This document shows positions 44,892 through 55,855 of a DNA stretch of 64,000 nucleotides, in pieces; position 1 is the stretch's first letter, and each line of letters begins with the position of its first letter. The notes below the pieces were generated by a model, which did no database searches, had not been told where the DNA came from, and worked only from the letters and a program-made list of their open reading frames with translations. The stretch lies in the NCBI GenBank assembly GCA_039566865.1, contig CM076944.1:14716501-14780500 (forward strand), written 5' to 3'. This DNA comes from Aurelia coerulea. Taxonomy: Eukaryota > Cnidaria > Scyphozoa > Semaeostomeae > Ulmaridae. Position numbers and translations under genes: made by a program.

Positions 44892-45722
44892 CTAAACGAA
44901 GAAACAGCTTTCAATGAATAGCGCACATAGCATAGGCATTTATTAATTGTAGAACAGAACAAGTAAAAAAAACGCTTCGACATGGTATTCAGGGTTACTA
45001 AAAAAGGTTAATAAAAAAGGTAAGTAAAACGAGGTTAAAACGTTATCAAACCTGTAGTTTACTAGCTATTCATTATATTCCTTGAAACTGACAATAATTG
45101 TGAGGCAACATGATAGCTTAGATAACAACATGTAGTTGGTTAAAATTGGTCCAATTAGTCTCGATTGCAAATGATCGTTTGAAAGTGATTCATTTCAGAA
45201 TCATTCTATATCCAATTTTCCAACAATAAACCTCCATAGCGATGAAAATGAAAATCGGGGCTTTCTTATTCTCATGGCAATAAGTTGTATAGATACAGAC
45301 CCAACCCTACTATTCTTTACACTTAGAACCTCCTTTTCCAGATAATGTTCAGGCTTTCAGCATCGTCATTTGTTGGCAAATTAGATCAAGGATTTTTGGC
45401 CCGCTTTGAAGGATTCTGATTTGAAAAAGTTCATAAAATTGCTCATAACAATACGATCGATTTATTTTCATCTAGTTTCGCAACCTGGAAATAGACGTTA
45501 ATTTATCCTACAACACTTCATGAAAAGACAATTTTGCATTGCCTATAATCCAGCAGTCGTTCGCCAAATTGTTTCTTGCTGCAAAACAACTTTTCTCTGT
45601 TGGTTCCTTTCTGTTGGCTGGTGTGTATGCAATATGGCCTAATAGTTTCGAGGTCTTGTTGCAACAAATCCCTTGCTTAAAAGATACGTATTCTAATTGC
45701 TATTGATAGGAGTGATACGTAC

Positions 45723-45833
45723 GGTCACGAGAGATGCTCCCCAATCTCTGACTTTCGGTATCAAATCATGAGCAGTCCAGTTCTTTTCGTAAATGCCAGT
45801 TCTCATCTTTACTGTGATGGGTATATCTGAGAC
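45723..45833 (-). CDS. DUS3L: DUS3L exon (residues 83-119)
   Basis: Acceptor CTGTTAG before 45833; donor GTACGT after 45723; phase 0 at both ends. Encodes VSDIPITVKMRTGIYEK, then NWTAHDLIPKVRDWGASLVT. TVKMRTG contains the conserved Lys (91) and Arg that line the FMN/uridine pocket. Confidence 0.97.
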
Positions 45834-47497
45834 CTAACAGAAAACCAAATGTACAAATCAAATAAAATAAATCCATTTTTGAGCAGAACAATGACTATTT
45901 CTGTCTGAATGCCAGATACAAAAGAACGATCCTTTTGGGATTCAAACTGCTACACAACCAGGAAAGAAGTTCAAATCATGTCTTCAGTTTCTAAGCGAAG
46001 GAATCTTCAAGCAACACACAGAAGTACTTATCTTGGCACTGGTAAGTATTTCTCTACAACCGTTTCGCACTTTAGAAAGGCGAGTTTGAACCGTGTTTAA
46101 TTTCAGGCCAACTTTTTCGAATAGTTTGATTATGGGTCGTAGTTGTAGCGATTGTTCATTCATCAAGGAAGGAGCCTACGAAGATTGTAATAAGTCTAGT
46201 CCTTGGTGCAGTTTTTACTTTTTGTGGCGATTTGAGGTTCAGATGCATCGTTTGAGTCTCAAGATTTACGATCGTTTAAACTGTCTTGTTGCAACCAGTA
46301 TTCTTACTGCCAGGTTATAAACTCCCTGGCGCAAAGCTCAGTTAATTCAAGTACGTTACTTCATGTGCTGGCGCTACTGTTTAAGATTTGTCCCGAAAGG
46401 AGGTGAACGAGGCATTTAATAACTACTGGTTTTTCTATCCGTTTACTGCACTACTTGGAAGCAATTTTTTGCAGCTGAAAGCAGTTTCGCATTTGAATTA
46501 CAGTTACAGTTGCGGCTCAAGGAGTTTCGGTGGCATTTTCATTCCATTAAAACACCAGGTGTCACAAGCGTTACACCGATTTAACAGTCGACATGGTCAA
46601 GCATCACTTTAGATCATGTTTACTTCCAATATGACAAACAGAGACTCTAGGATTACGACCTTCATATCTAAAAACGTCATTGTAATCAGGTGAGATAGTA
46701 CCAATCAAATCACAATATCGAGAGAACGGGTCCGTTCCTAAACGTATATACGAGTATAAAGGAGGCAGACCTATTATAAACACTCCGCCTTTGATCATCG
46801 AAATTCAAAAGCGGAGAGAGTACAATATCATCAAGACACTGGTAGGCGAATAGTCAATTGTTGTAACTTTGAGTCTGTTTGCACCTGTGAATCTCTAAGT
46901 TGCGTATTCAAGAGAACAATTGTCTTATAGCAGCTGGAGAAATGTTAGGTAGGATATTGATGATTATATGCCATTAAAATAAAAAATGTGTCCAGCCAAA
47001 CATTCCTAAAGGTATGTCATATCAAATTTTGAGAAGTGACCATTTCAAACACTGGAGACTGAAGGGCGTACCAAGGAAGCTCTCCAAATCTAGCACCTCA
47101 TTGTCATTCATTGGGTGAAGCCTAGCACTCGGTCTTTAGAGGAATTGGATTTTTGAATCTGATTCATTGCATTTCAATATTTAGGCTATCTCAAAGATTG
47201 AGCTATGTTGAAGCCCCTAAAATAAACATGTTTAAAGACTATTGATATGGATATGAGATTCTATTGACAAAGGGCTGCTGAAGAATAAATATCAAACATA
47301 AACAGCAACTTAAACAACCAATGTACCGACAAAACAACAATGCCATATAAATTCAGAAATCTCTTTCCGTTCAACATTTTGAACTTCTTACGGCAAAAAC
47401 AGAAAAAATTACATAGCAACACGACACGTTGTCTACACTTTGTACAAAGCACTGCTTGGGTTCTAGGGATAAACATAATTAAAAGATATTGAATTAC

Positions 47498-47563
47498 CTC
47501 AACCATTCCGCTGACAATTTGTTCGAACTTTTTAAGCCTTCCCATTAACGCACACCCACCACC
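47498..47563 (-). CDS. DUS3L: DUS3L exon (residues 61-82)
   Basis: Acceptor CTGTCAACAG before 47563; donor GTAATT after 47498; phase 0. Encodes GGGCALMGRLKKFEQIVSGM and VE. The GGGCALM block follows the catalytic loop and is a Dus3 signature; the helix KKFEQIV packs on the barrel. Confidence 0.97.
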
Positions 47564-47994
47564 CTGTTGACAGAAATAAAAAATAATTTCTCCTATCCAC
47601 AAACTGATGACAGCACTGTGCAACATCGCAAATTGTGCAAAAAGCTTTTTTTCGTAATTACCATTTGTTTAGGATGGCCCAACGTCAAGGAGCCTATTAT
47701 ATCTGAACTAAAAAATGGCTTTTAAACCCCTTGATGGTGCCATTTGTTGATACCGTGTCTAATGCGCCAAGTTGTAATTTAGCAATTTTGCTTTTATGAT
47801 AAATATTGAGAATGATCTCTGAAAGGGCAATTGAGATGCAACAAAAAGAACAGGTGCCCTTAATAGATTAAAGGTGTTTTATAAAGTAGCACATGGCCAA
47901 CTTTTTCAAGCTTTTATCAACCTTCGGAGTATATGTAGAAAGGACCTTCGCCTTGTTCGATACCCATATAGGCGGCAACTAGTACGCATAAGAA

Positions 47995-48240
47995 TATGAA
48001 ATGGTATGAATGAATTTACAAAGATAAAAAAAGAGTGCCACGAGAATGACGAAAATACCATGGTTAGATGATGAAACAAATGAGAAGGTCTTACGAAAAG
48101 CAGGCACCAGGCGTAAAGTCTTGAAAACTATTAGATTGGGAAGGCTTGAGTTCTTGGGACATATCATCTGGACTGAAGTTTTAGAAGAATTGATGGCAAC
48201 CGACATGCAAATGAAAAAGGAGTGGACGGAATGATCGTTA
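47995..48240 (+). pseudogene. LINE C-terminal fragment
   Basis: About 62 codons with DDETNEKVLRKAGTRRKVLK, RLGRLEFLGHII and a stop near 48234. The N-E-x-V-L-x-x-A-G and R-L-x-F-L-G-H pattern is the well-known C-terminal region of a LINE RT clade. Fragment only, plus strand, in a DUS3L intron. Confidence 0.65.
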
Positions 48241-48719
48241 CGATATACCTCAAAAATGGATGACAAGACAAACACAGACCCATCAGTGAGTGAGAATGAG
48301 TGAAGGTTTTGAGCAGATGTGTCTATTCCATCCATTCGAATTCTTTAACATTGTTGGTTGTACAAGAAACTAATCTTGTGATCATGTACGAATCGAAAGC
48401 TGATAGAAAATTGTTAACCAAGAGTCTTGGCAAGATTTGACTTCTCTTATAAAGCATGTGACTCAAATATCGGTCTTAAAGCTATGATTTCAAGGTCTTT
48501 CGAACATTTTCCAACGTGTTATCACTGCTAAAGATACATTGCCTTTGATCTATGTGACAAGGAAACAAATCTAAACATAGGCAACATATCAAAATTATCT
48601 GGATTTTCAAATGTCGAAGTATGTTTCTGACTCGGGCATGCTTGATACTAAAACTGATTTCGATAATTTCGCAAACGATTGAAAGAAATTTGAAAAAGCC
48701 ACTAAAAATGACGACTTAC

Positions 48720-48836
48720 CTTTTTAAAGACAAAGTCAATTGGGCAGCCAATGTTGACATCAATGAAATCAACATCAATTTCTTGGCTCAGCATTTCTGC
48801 ACATCTTGACATTGTGTCCGGAAATGAGCCACATAA
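48720..48836 (-). CDS. DUS3L: DUS3L exon with catalytic cysteine (residues 22-60)
   Basis: Acceptor TATTTCGAACAG before 48836; donor GTAAGT after 48720; phase 0. Encodes LCGSFPDTMSRCAEML, then DVDFIDVNIGCPIDFVFKK. The Cys of NIGCP (Cys52) is the general acid that protonates the uracil C5 in all Dus enzymes, so the copy retains catalysis. An excellent consensus donor. Confidence 0.98.
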
Positions 48837-48885
48837 CTGTTCGAAATACATTAGAAGAAATCAAAAGCAGAACTTTGACAAACTA

Positions 48886-49680
48886 TTTAAGCTCCCCCTG
48901 ACAATCATTATTATAACATCCTTATCATTATTATGAATTGATACTTTCTTTTGATTTCGGCTATATACAGTCTAGCTGCCGGGAATCATCCAGATACTTG
49001 TAGCAGCAAGAAGGTTTGTTCCTTGCATGACATGCAGTTCAATGTTCAGTTCTCCAGGCTATTCAATTATCATCATTATTACTATCGTCATCTCGCATAC
49101 TGTCTATGTCAGTAGAGTTCTTTTTTCTTGAGGTTCGGTGACAACAACTCTCCTCAGATCTCAAGAACTTTCCTGATGATCCTTGCAGAATACAAGATGG
49201 AAATCTTCAGCAATTCCACTATCCTCGTTTCGATGTCGGTGTCCTCTAGTCTCTTTCTTAACAGTTTTGGAGTTTTGGAGTTGTTCCTAAAGCTCCAATT
49301 ATTATTATTATTATCGTTATTATCATTATTGTTATTATTATCATTTGAACTTTTACGACATATAAGGGTACCAGATAATGAAATTTTGTTCCTTACTAAG
49401 CGAATAACAAATATCTGTATAAGATCATCGTACTATTTATTTTGTCGTAGAAATAAAGAGTGGACATCCCCCTAACTTTTAAGCTTTTAATGATAGTATT
49501 TAAGGGCATCATTGATCTTACTTATTGACTTATTAAACTGTGTGAGTATGCAACCAATGCCCAATTTTGGAGAGTTGGCTGGATAGACTAAGTTGCACCT
49601 TTTATTGTATTTTAAATTGTCAAGAATGAAAGTTTCAATTATTATCATTATTATCATTATTATCATTATCATTTAATTCA
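48886..49680. repeat. ATT/ATC microsatellite-rich tract
   Basis: (ATT)n/(ATC)n tracts near 48905-48935, 49070-49090, 49300-49345 and 49640-49675. Sequence at 49135-49160 (GGTGACAACAACTCTCCTCA) resembles 26779-26800, suggesting a dispersed family with such tails. The leucine-rich ORF at 49128-49475 is the repeat translated. Confidence 0.6.
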
Positions 49681-50377
49681 TTATTTTTATGCCAACTACT
49701 GATTATGCCAATTTATTATGTATTATCAAGCCAACCATTTCATTGCTGTTTCTTGTTTACGCTAAATACAGTTCGAACTCAAAAGGGACTTTTCAGTCCC
49801 ATTTGATTTTAATTTCAAAAGTAGTCTTGCTTACTAGGGATGCGCTTCTTTATAGCAAAATGTATTTCAGTATCCTTTTACTTTAGGTTGTTTATCATGT
49901 TATCATATCAGGCCATCTGGGATTCAGCTATTGCTAAAACAAGTTTTAGCAGCAATAGCAGCATGCAAATCTTTTGGAGGGTCACTTGGGGGAGCCGCAA
50001 AGTTGCCAGTGTAGCCCCAAAGGAATCAGTAGAAGTTTAAAAAGCTTCCAATCCCTTCTCAAATTCATAAAGGACACAGAAATAATATCTCGACTTTGTA
50101 AAGCAGCATCAAATTCCATTGTTTATCATGTTTACAGGCATTACGTTTTTTAATAGATTAATTGCAAATATAGTATCAGCATGTATTTTTCTATATTTTT
50201 CATTCATTTATTTTTATATCTTATTATCTAGCCACGGTAGACCCGTCATTCTGCAGAGACTGCTTTATAGGGGGCCGTGCAAAATACTGCAAAGTTAAAA
50301 ACCTAAATTACAAATTTAGTGATCTAACTAATCTAACAATTAATTCAAATCACGAGAAAAGTAAAACAAGCAACCCT
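49681..50377. other. Intronic stretch, probable 3' UTR of the next LINE at its right end
   Basis: No gene seen. The part from about 50270 lies 3' of the minus-strand LINE fragment. Confidence 0.35.
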
Positions 50378-50590
50378 CTACAATTTCTTTTTTAGCCTCT
50401 TTTTGAACGGAAGAAGGGAGGGTGCATGTTTGACATCTAAGCTTAATTGGTTCCAAATCTTAAACCCACAAAATGAAATATACTTCTGCCCATTCGACGT
50501 TTTGATGAAAGGAACACGCAAGTCAGCTTCAGCATTTCTTAGTCTCGGTGTATTATGGGCTGAGTTCTTTACAGACATATTATGTGTTGT
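50378..50590 (-). pseudogene. LINE RT C-terminal fragment (LINE A-like)
   Basis: Encodes NTPRLRNAEADLRVPFIKTS, NGQKYISFCGFKIWNQL and PFKKRLKKKL and stops near 50378. It parallels the LINE A C-terminus (TDLRLPKKKSTNGQKCFSF). 5' part lost. Confidence 0.8.
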
Positions 50591-50929
50591 TATGTGTTGT
50601 TATGTGTTGGATTGCGAAGGCCAGAGATTCACCTCGTTAAATTTATTGTCGGAACAAGCTTCATACTATCTTAAAAATAGTAGTTTGCATTTCATTCTGA
50701 TATGTATGACCAAACTAGACGCTTAATATACAAAAGAAAATTTCTCAAGTAATCATCAGTGATTTTTGCAGCATGATTCAAAACCAGGCAGCACTAAAAA
50801 GGTTACATTCACTGATTTAAAAGCAAATTAAAAGATCAGCTATGTCTGGAAAAAAATTTGGTCTTTGATCTATTTACCAAAAAAAAAAAGAAAATTGAAG
50901 ATCGGCTTTTTAATAAAACTTTGGTGATT

Positions 50930-50964
50930 TTTCAAACAGGAGTACTTTTTTGGGATACCCGGTA
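50930..50964 (-). mobile_element. Single mariner-type terminus inside LINE sequence
   Basis: Minus sense: TA then CCGGGTATCCCAAAAAAGTA and CTCCTG. It interrupts the LINE frame at 50965, so a mariner-type element entered LINE DNA at a TA. The element's other end, expected at lower coordinates, was not found. Confidence 0.6.
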
Positions 50965-51600
50965 TAGTGTAAAGTAGATCTCCTGTTCTTTTGATTGTCT
51001 CCGGCATCCTGTTTGCTCTTCTGGTAATAATTCTTGTCCCTTTGGGTATCTGTATATTTCATCGGAGAATATACCTGTCAAGAATTTCTGTGCAAGAGGG
51101 AGATATGTTATGAGACGGCAATTGCTTGCAACCGTACCTTTGGATTCATCTTTTTGGATAAGCACTGTTCTTCCCTTTGTCATCCACAGTGGTGTTTCAC
51201 CTTCCTCTAAGCAATTTTTTAGAGTTAATGCAGTCTGAGGGTGTGTGCATTTGAATTTTTCAGCCAAAATCCTTGGACACCATCTGGCCCTGGTGCTTTC
51301 CAGTTGGGAAATTTTCTCAGGATTTTCTTAACCGCGTATTCTTTCATGTCAATCTCCTCTTGACCAACAGCTTTTCTCATTTCTTCACAAAATTCCTTGA
51401 GCCATTCTGCATCTTTCTTGTGCTTTCCTTCTTTGCTCCAGATGTCAGACCAGGATGTTTTTCCTTCTTCGGGATTTGGTGCTTCACTTTCCTCCCAGCC
51501 TTGGTCGTTGCTTGGTTGCTGGTAGAATCTTCCTTCGTTGTTGCTGACTATTCTATCTTCTTTCCAATGACTCGAGTTTGGGGACATCAATGGAATCATT
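50965..51600 (-). pseudogene. RT fragment of the LINE F clade
   Basis: Minus strand: KKILRKFPNWKAPGPDGVQG, FWLKN, then after a shift LEEGETPLWMTKGRTVLIQK, ESKGTVASNCRLITYLPLAQ (RT blocks 0-1) and LLPEEQTGCRR. The frame is cut at 50965 by the mariner-type terminus. Motifs A-C are missing. Upstream, EGKTSWSDIWSKEGKHKKDA is the linker before the RT. Confidence 0.8.
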
Positions 51601-52059
51601 CAACATTTTATTGATGTTTCAGTAAGTGTTGTATATCTTAGATGCAGGAATGTGTTTGGACAGCAACTTAAATCTAAATCCAAAGGTACAGTTACAAGCA
51701 ATTGCCACAATTTACACAGGCAAAATCTCATTTTCAAGAGAGCATATTCTGTCAATTCAATAAATGTATCTCATGGGAGAAATTTGTATATTTGCTTCCA
51801 AAGGATTTCACGTCAAGATCTTCCAGGCCTGAAATGTTTCTCCAAATGTCTTTTTCCTCTTTTGCGATAAAAATGTGTTGATTTTGCTCTTACAGCATGC
51901 TGCATTTGAAATTAACAATACTTACTAAAATATCGACTAAATGGTAAATATTTCCATCAATGTATCCAAACTGTATATCATTGGAAAGAAGACAGATCGT
52001 GCTTCCAGACAGTATACATTACATCTTTTCATGTCTTATTATTTTTTGACAATTTTTCA

Positions 52060-52097
52060 ATTATGATTGGGTTGCGTTTTTACTGAAACACCCGGTA
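52060..52097 (-). mobile_element. Another single CCGGGTGTTTC terminus
   Basis: Minus sense: TA (52096-52097) then CCGGGTGTTTCAGTAAAAAC. Similar to the ends at 13743 and 3707. The partner end is not seen between 51600 and 52060. Confidence 0.5.
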
Positions 52098-52118
52098 AAT
52101 TTATAGTGAAGGAAATAC

Positions 52119-53300
52119 CTAAAAAATCACAAATGAAAAGTAAATTAATCTAAAAATTCTAAACCTTTGATTAAAATATAATCTGCAGGTGCATGAATCA
52201 CCATTCCACTGCTTTATTTTCCTTTTGAATTCTTGAATTGTGTTACAATCTTTCAAAAAGCTTGGAAGTGAGGACCATAAAAGGCAGCCTCTATAGTGAA
52301 TATTTTCTGTACCATATATTTTTGTCCTTACTTTTGGCAGCTGCAATCAATTTACATCACGCAGGCTATAATAGCTGTCTTTTTCTGCAAAAATATCTTT
52401 CGTAAAAGTTGGGTTGAGATCGTTATTTCTTTTGAAAATTACCTATCATAAGCAACTGCAGATTGCGTTTATGAGTGGCTACAGAACTATTTACACTAAT
52501 TTCAAAATTATTTGCACTATCTTTGCATACAATTCGCAATGCTCTTTCCTAAATTTCATTTACCTTAGAATTGATCGTCCTGTCATGGAATATCTGCAAG
52601 TGGACAGAAACTGAACTGCGATGTGATGACAACAGCAGTTTTGATTTGACAGGGTTCCTATAATTAGAGATGCAATTTTGGGTTCGCCTTTTTGCATAAA
52701 TCTTCCACATGTTTTGTGAAACTTAATATTTCATCAAAACGTGACACCTAATGGCTCTTCATGATTACTTTCTGTAATTGTGGAGTTACCAATGGTGACT
52801 ACTGAGTCTTTACATTTTTACCAAATATCAGAAGGTGGCATTTGTCTTCGTTAAGTTTCATCTAATTCTCTGAAAACCATTTTGCAAGCACTGAACTGTC
52901 TATTTCTAATCTATTAATTACGGTATTGAGATCTGCATTGCATGCATGAATAGTGGTGTCGTCAGCATAGTTACAAATGTTAGTATTATTTACAAAGAAG
53001 TGAACGTCGTTTATGAAAACATTGAATAAAGAGGCCCTAGAACTGATCCTTTCGGTACTCCTATCGTAACACCTCTCCAACTACTATATGAGCTGTTTAT
53101 TTTGCCTCTTTGTTTCCTCTTTGATAAATAACTTTTGATGAGATTAAAACCATCCCAACCACGAGCATAAGCAGCTAATTTTGCGATCAAGAGATCGTGA
53201 TTTATGCAAACGAACTAGCAATCGAATACTTTGGAAAGGTCCATCAGGATTGCTCCAGCTAGTTCCTTAATGCCGTCAAGGATTGATATTAATTAAAATT
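52119..53300 (-). pseudogene. LINE I reverse transcriptase, decayed
   Basis: 5' to 3' (minus): ELAGAILMDLSKVFD (motif A, near 53270-53225), NHDLLIAKLAAYARG, SYLSKRKQRGKINSSYSSWR, GVPKGSVLGPL (motif B), FNVFINDVHFFVNNTNICN, YADDTTIHACNADL (motif C), VLAKWFSEN, and C-terminal HYRGCLLWSSLPSFLKDC and FKRKIKQWNGDSCTCRLY (to about 52150). Several frameshifts and stops. The order is complete from motif A to the C-terminus. Same general clade as LINE H (54380-55850). Confidence 0.85.
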
Positions 53301-53615
53301 CAACAAAACATGCTGGGTGTTATATCTTTTCCAAAACCACCCAAAAGTGGAGAGCAAAAGGTGCCAGCATAAACGAAAAGCTAAATATAAACAATGTGCT
53401 CAAATACCTTCAAATAGCTGGAAGTAGGATTTTGGCCTATAATTGTATTTTCCCATGTTATCATCTTTCTTAATAACATTAGGGAAACAAATACCAATGG
53501 ACGATCATGCTAAAGATGGTGGCGAGGAACATTTTACCGTTAAATAGCAGATTAAAGAGAAGCATTTTGATTTGCTAGAAGACAAGGATTGGTAACATAT
53601 TCCAAGGTTAGGTAC

Positions 53616-53678
53616 CTGAACTCCAAACACATCTTCTGTATGATGTCTCTTAACTAAAGCCCACTCAGATTGTTGTCC
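53616..53678 (-). CDS. DUS3L: DUS3L, most upstream exon seen (residues 1-21 of the visible part)
   Basis: Acceptor TTTTTTCTCCAG before 53678; donor GTACCT after 53616; phase 0. Encodes GQQSEWALVKRHHTEDVFGVQ as 21 codons, aligning with the Q-SEWAL-KRH--EDIFGVQ block of DUS3L just after the first barrel strands. The upstream exon (GKLYLAPLTT/GEMA region) was searched for on the minus strand to 64000 and not recognised, so the upstream intron probably exceeds 10 kb. Confidence 0.96.
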
Positions 53679-53924
53679 CTGGAGAAAAAAATATGAAGTT
53701 CATTTCATTTCACTCTAATTCTTTACACGGGTAGAGGCATCCTTGTATATACATAAATACTGATTTACAACTTCCCTTGTTAACTGAACAAAAAGAAAAT
53801 AAACCCTGTATTTAGAATGCTATTTCATACGTAAAGTAATGAAAAAAATATGAAATCAAAATATGATTGTGGACCACATCAAAGCTTTCTTAAAAGCAGA
53901 GAAGCTACTTGTCGTTTTTGGTTC

Positions 53925-54173
53925 AGACCAAGGGTGTTAGGACACGGATATTTTAATTACGTATTTATTTACCTTGTTTTGATCTTCGTCTTGTTTTCTT
54001 GTCTTGTTTTCTTCTCTGTTCTGTTTCCTCTTGCTGATGTAAATGCCTCGTGTTATTTGAATATATCTTCCTTGTATTCCTGTGTCTTAGCACGCCTTCG
54101 TAGAAGAAAGGTTTTCAAACCGCAATGCCATATTAAATACTTATGGGAGAGCCATCACCGCAAACTCTCATAA
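53925..54173 (+). repeat. LINE 3' UTR copy (plus orientation)
   Basis: From GGACACGGATATTTTAATTA to GAGAGCCATCACCGCAAA, the same as the inverted copy at 56502-56730, where it follows a LINE RT stop codon. The 107-codon ORF here is therefore UTR, not a gene. Confidence 0.8.
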
Positions 54174-54408
54174 AGCCTTTTCGTCCAATGCGCGACACTT
54201 TTTGATGACGTCTGCCCGGGCACACGTCATCAGTCATGTGATAGGTTTTGGCTTTCGAGCTTGGATTTCAGGAGGTTTCAACTAGAGGGTTTGACCAAAT
54301 ATGAGTTTGATAGCATGCAAGCTGCGAGAGCAATATCATTCACGATCAAATAGCCAAACTACGAAGTGGTAGCCACTACTATTCAATATTTTTCTCAATG
54401 ATTTCATC

Positions 54409-54749
54409 ACAGGAAGCCCACATTACAGTTAATTCAAAAATGTTTCAAAAATATTTTATTCAAAAGAAAATACCTTCCCTTTCGTCACTATAGCGTGTGT
54501 TGTTTTCTTACGCCTTTCCAGTTTGTTATTTGTGAAATAAATACAGCACGTTTTGAGAGAGCACAAGGAAACAAGGGAGTCAAAATTTCCTTGTGCTCTC
54601 TCAAAACGTGCTGTATTTATTTCACAAATAACAAACTGGAAAGGCGTAAGAAAACAACACACGCTATAGTGACGAAAGGGAAGGTATTTTCTTTTGAATA
54701 AAATATTTTTGAAACACTTTTTGAATTAACTGTAATGTGGGCTTCCTGT
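54409..54749. mobile_element. 341-bp foldback element with 9-bp target-site duplication
   Basis: Arms 54409-54571 and 54586-54749 are almost perfect reverse complements (one 1-nt indel seen) around a 14-nt loop. Ends ACAGGAAGCCCACATTACAG. Flanking GATTTCATC is present at 54400-54408 and 54750-54758, and the LINE frame reads through correctly if element plus one copy are removed. A 9-bp duplication with long TIRs suggests a Mutator-like (or Merlin-like) non-autonomous element; superfamily is inference. The mirror-image 68-codon ORFs on both strands come from the palindrome. Confidence 0.93.
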
Positions 54750-54758
54750 GATTTCATC

Positions 54759-55690
54759 TACATCGTCGAACATTCGGAGGTATGCAATTTTGCTGATGAT
54801 AATACCATTTTTTCTTGTGATGACACTTTTGAAAGTGTGGCTTCAAACCTAGAAGAGATATGTCTCAAGCGATCTCTTGGTTCAAAACTAATCAAATGGT
54901 AGCCAATCCATCAAAATTCCAAGTTATGCTACTCGGTTTGAAGACAAATGATAATATTGTTCTCGATATTGGAAATGTATCTGTTGATATTGTCAGTAGT
55001 GTTAAATTATTGGGGATTACCATAGACTCGAGACTAAAATTCAACCAACATGTGGAAAAATTATGTCAAAAAGCAAACAACAAGATCAGTGCCTTCTCTC
55101 TAGAGTCTCAAATTATTCAAATGAGAAACAATCTCTTTTACTGTACAACTCATTCATAATGTCTCAGTTTAATTATTGTCCGTTGATATGGATGTTTTGC
55201 GGAAAGGTTGCTAATAATGATCTCAATCGCACCGATAAGAGAGCGCTTCGAATTCTCTTCAACGATTTTACATCTTCTTTTGATCAGTTGTTACAGAGAG
55301 GAAAAGAGTGCACTATTCATCAGAAGAACTTGCAAAAGTTAATGCTTGAGGTTTATAGCAGTTTAACACAACAAAACCCTTCTTTTTTGTGGGATATGTT
55401 CCATGAAAAGAACTTGCAAAAGTTAATGCTGGAGGTTTATAGCAGTTTAACACAACAAAACCCGTCTTTTTTGTGGGATATGTTCCATGAAAAGGACAAT
55501 AATTACGATCTAAGATCAAAGAATCTGTTGATGTTGCCTCAAACTAAAACAACTACTTAGGGCAACGATAGTTTATCTTTTCGTGGTAGCATATTATGGA
55601 ATTCCCTGCCTAATGATACAAAAATTGCCGCCTCCGTCTGTTCTTTCAAGTCATGCATAAAAAAATGGATTGGAGAGACTTGCCGTTGCA
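54759..55690 (+). pseudogene. LINE H reverse transcriptase, C-terminal part with 84-bp internal duplication
   Basis: YIVEHSEVCNFADDNTIFSC (motif C as FADD), ISWFKTNQMVANPSKFQVML, VKLLGITIDSRLKFNQHVE, FNYCPLIWMFCGK, KRALRILFNDFTSSFD, then the repeated block KNLQKLMLEVYSSL...MFHE (twice), NNYDLRSKNLLMLP, a TAG at about 55558, and FRGSILWNSLP with W-GE-CRCKIC at the end. Frameshifts occur near 54865 and 55130, and the stop precedes the last block. The 28-residue duplication is in frame. Confidence 0.85.
55324..55491 (+). repeat. 84-bp in-frame tandem duplication in LINE H
   Basis: Copies 55324-55407 and 55408-55491 differ at about two bases. Encodes a 28-residue block twice. Very recent slippage or unequal exchange. 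Confidence 0.95.
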
Positions 55691-55855
55691 AAATTTGTAA
55701 ATAGGGTATTTTAGGGTATTTTCGTTTCTCATCATGAACTGTAATTTATTTTGTTTTTGTAAATAGTTGGTCTTTATTAGTTCTTGAAGTAGAGCTATTT
55801 TTAACAACCAACTTTAAAGGATGTTATAATAATAATAAATAATAATAATGGTATG

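Larger units (their letters stand above)
3562..53678 (-). other. DUS3L: DUS3L gene span, partial: 11 coding exons of tRNA-dihydrouridine(47) synthase
   Basis: The product is an FMN- and NAD(P)H-dependent enzyme that reduces uridine to dihydrouridine at position 47 in the variable loop of cytoplasmic tRNAs. Exons (minus strand, 5' to 3'): 53616-53678, 48720-48836, 47498-47563, 45723-45833, 44795-44891, 43191-43269, 41660-41707, 37824-37911, 36166-36218, 9534-9662, 3562-3634. Lengths sum to 924 nt and all phases join in frame, giving 307 residues and a stop. Numbering below refers to these 307 residues. Retained family motifs: NIGCP (catalytic Cys52), TVKMRTG (Lys91, FMN/substrate region), LHGR (His121), GNGD (153-155) and GIMIARGAL (FMN phosphate region). 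Each exon is recognisable beside remembered vertebrate DUS3L. Start codon and N-terminal CCCH fingers are not in view. No disabling mutation is seen, so I infer an active gene. Confidence 0.95.
54380..55855 (+). mobile_element. LINE H, 5'-truncated, split by a foldback element
   Basis: Starts in RT motif B/C spacer (FNIFLNDFI, 54382-54408), is interrupted by a 341-bp foldback, resumes at 54750 and continues through the C-terminal domain, a 3' hairpin (AGTTGGT 55765-55771 with ACCAACT 55807-55813) and an (AAT)n tail (about 55826-55850). Confidence 0.85.

Noticed and set aside
49128..49475. ORF with a hydrophobic leucine stretch suggesting a membrane protein
   Set aside because: The leucines come from ATT/ATC repeats; no start context or homologous feature.
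53850..54173. 107-codon ORF
   Set aside because: Identical sequence lies 3' of a LINE stop codon at 56502-56730, so it is a UTR.
54456..54701. Two near-identical 68-codon ORFs on opposite strands
   Set aside because: They are the two arms of the foldback element read in mirror image; no independent coding evidence.
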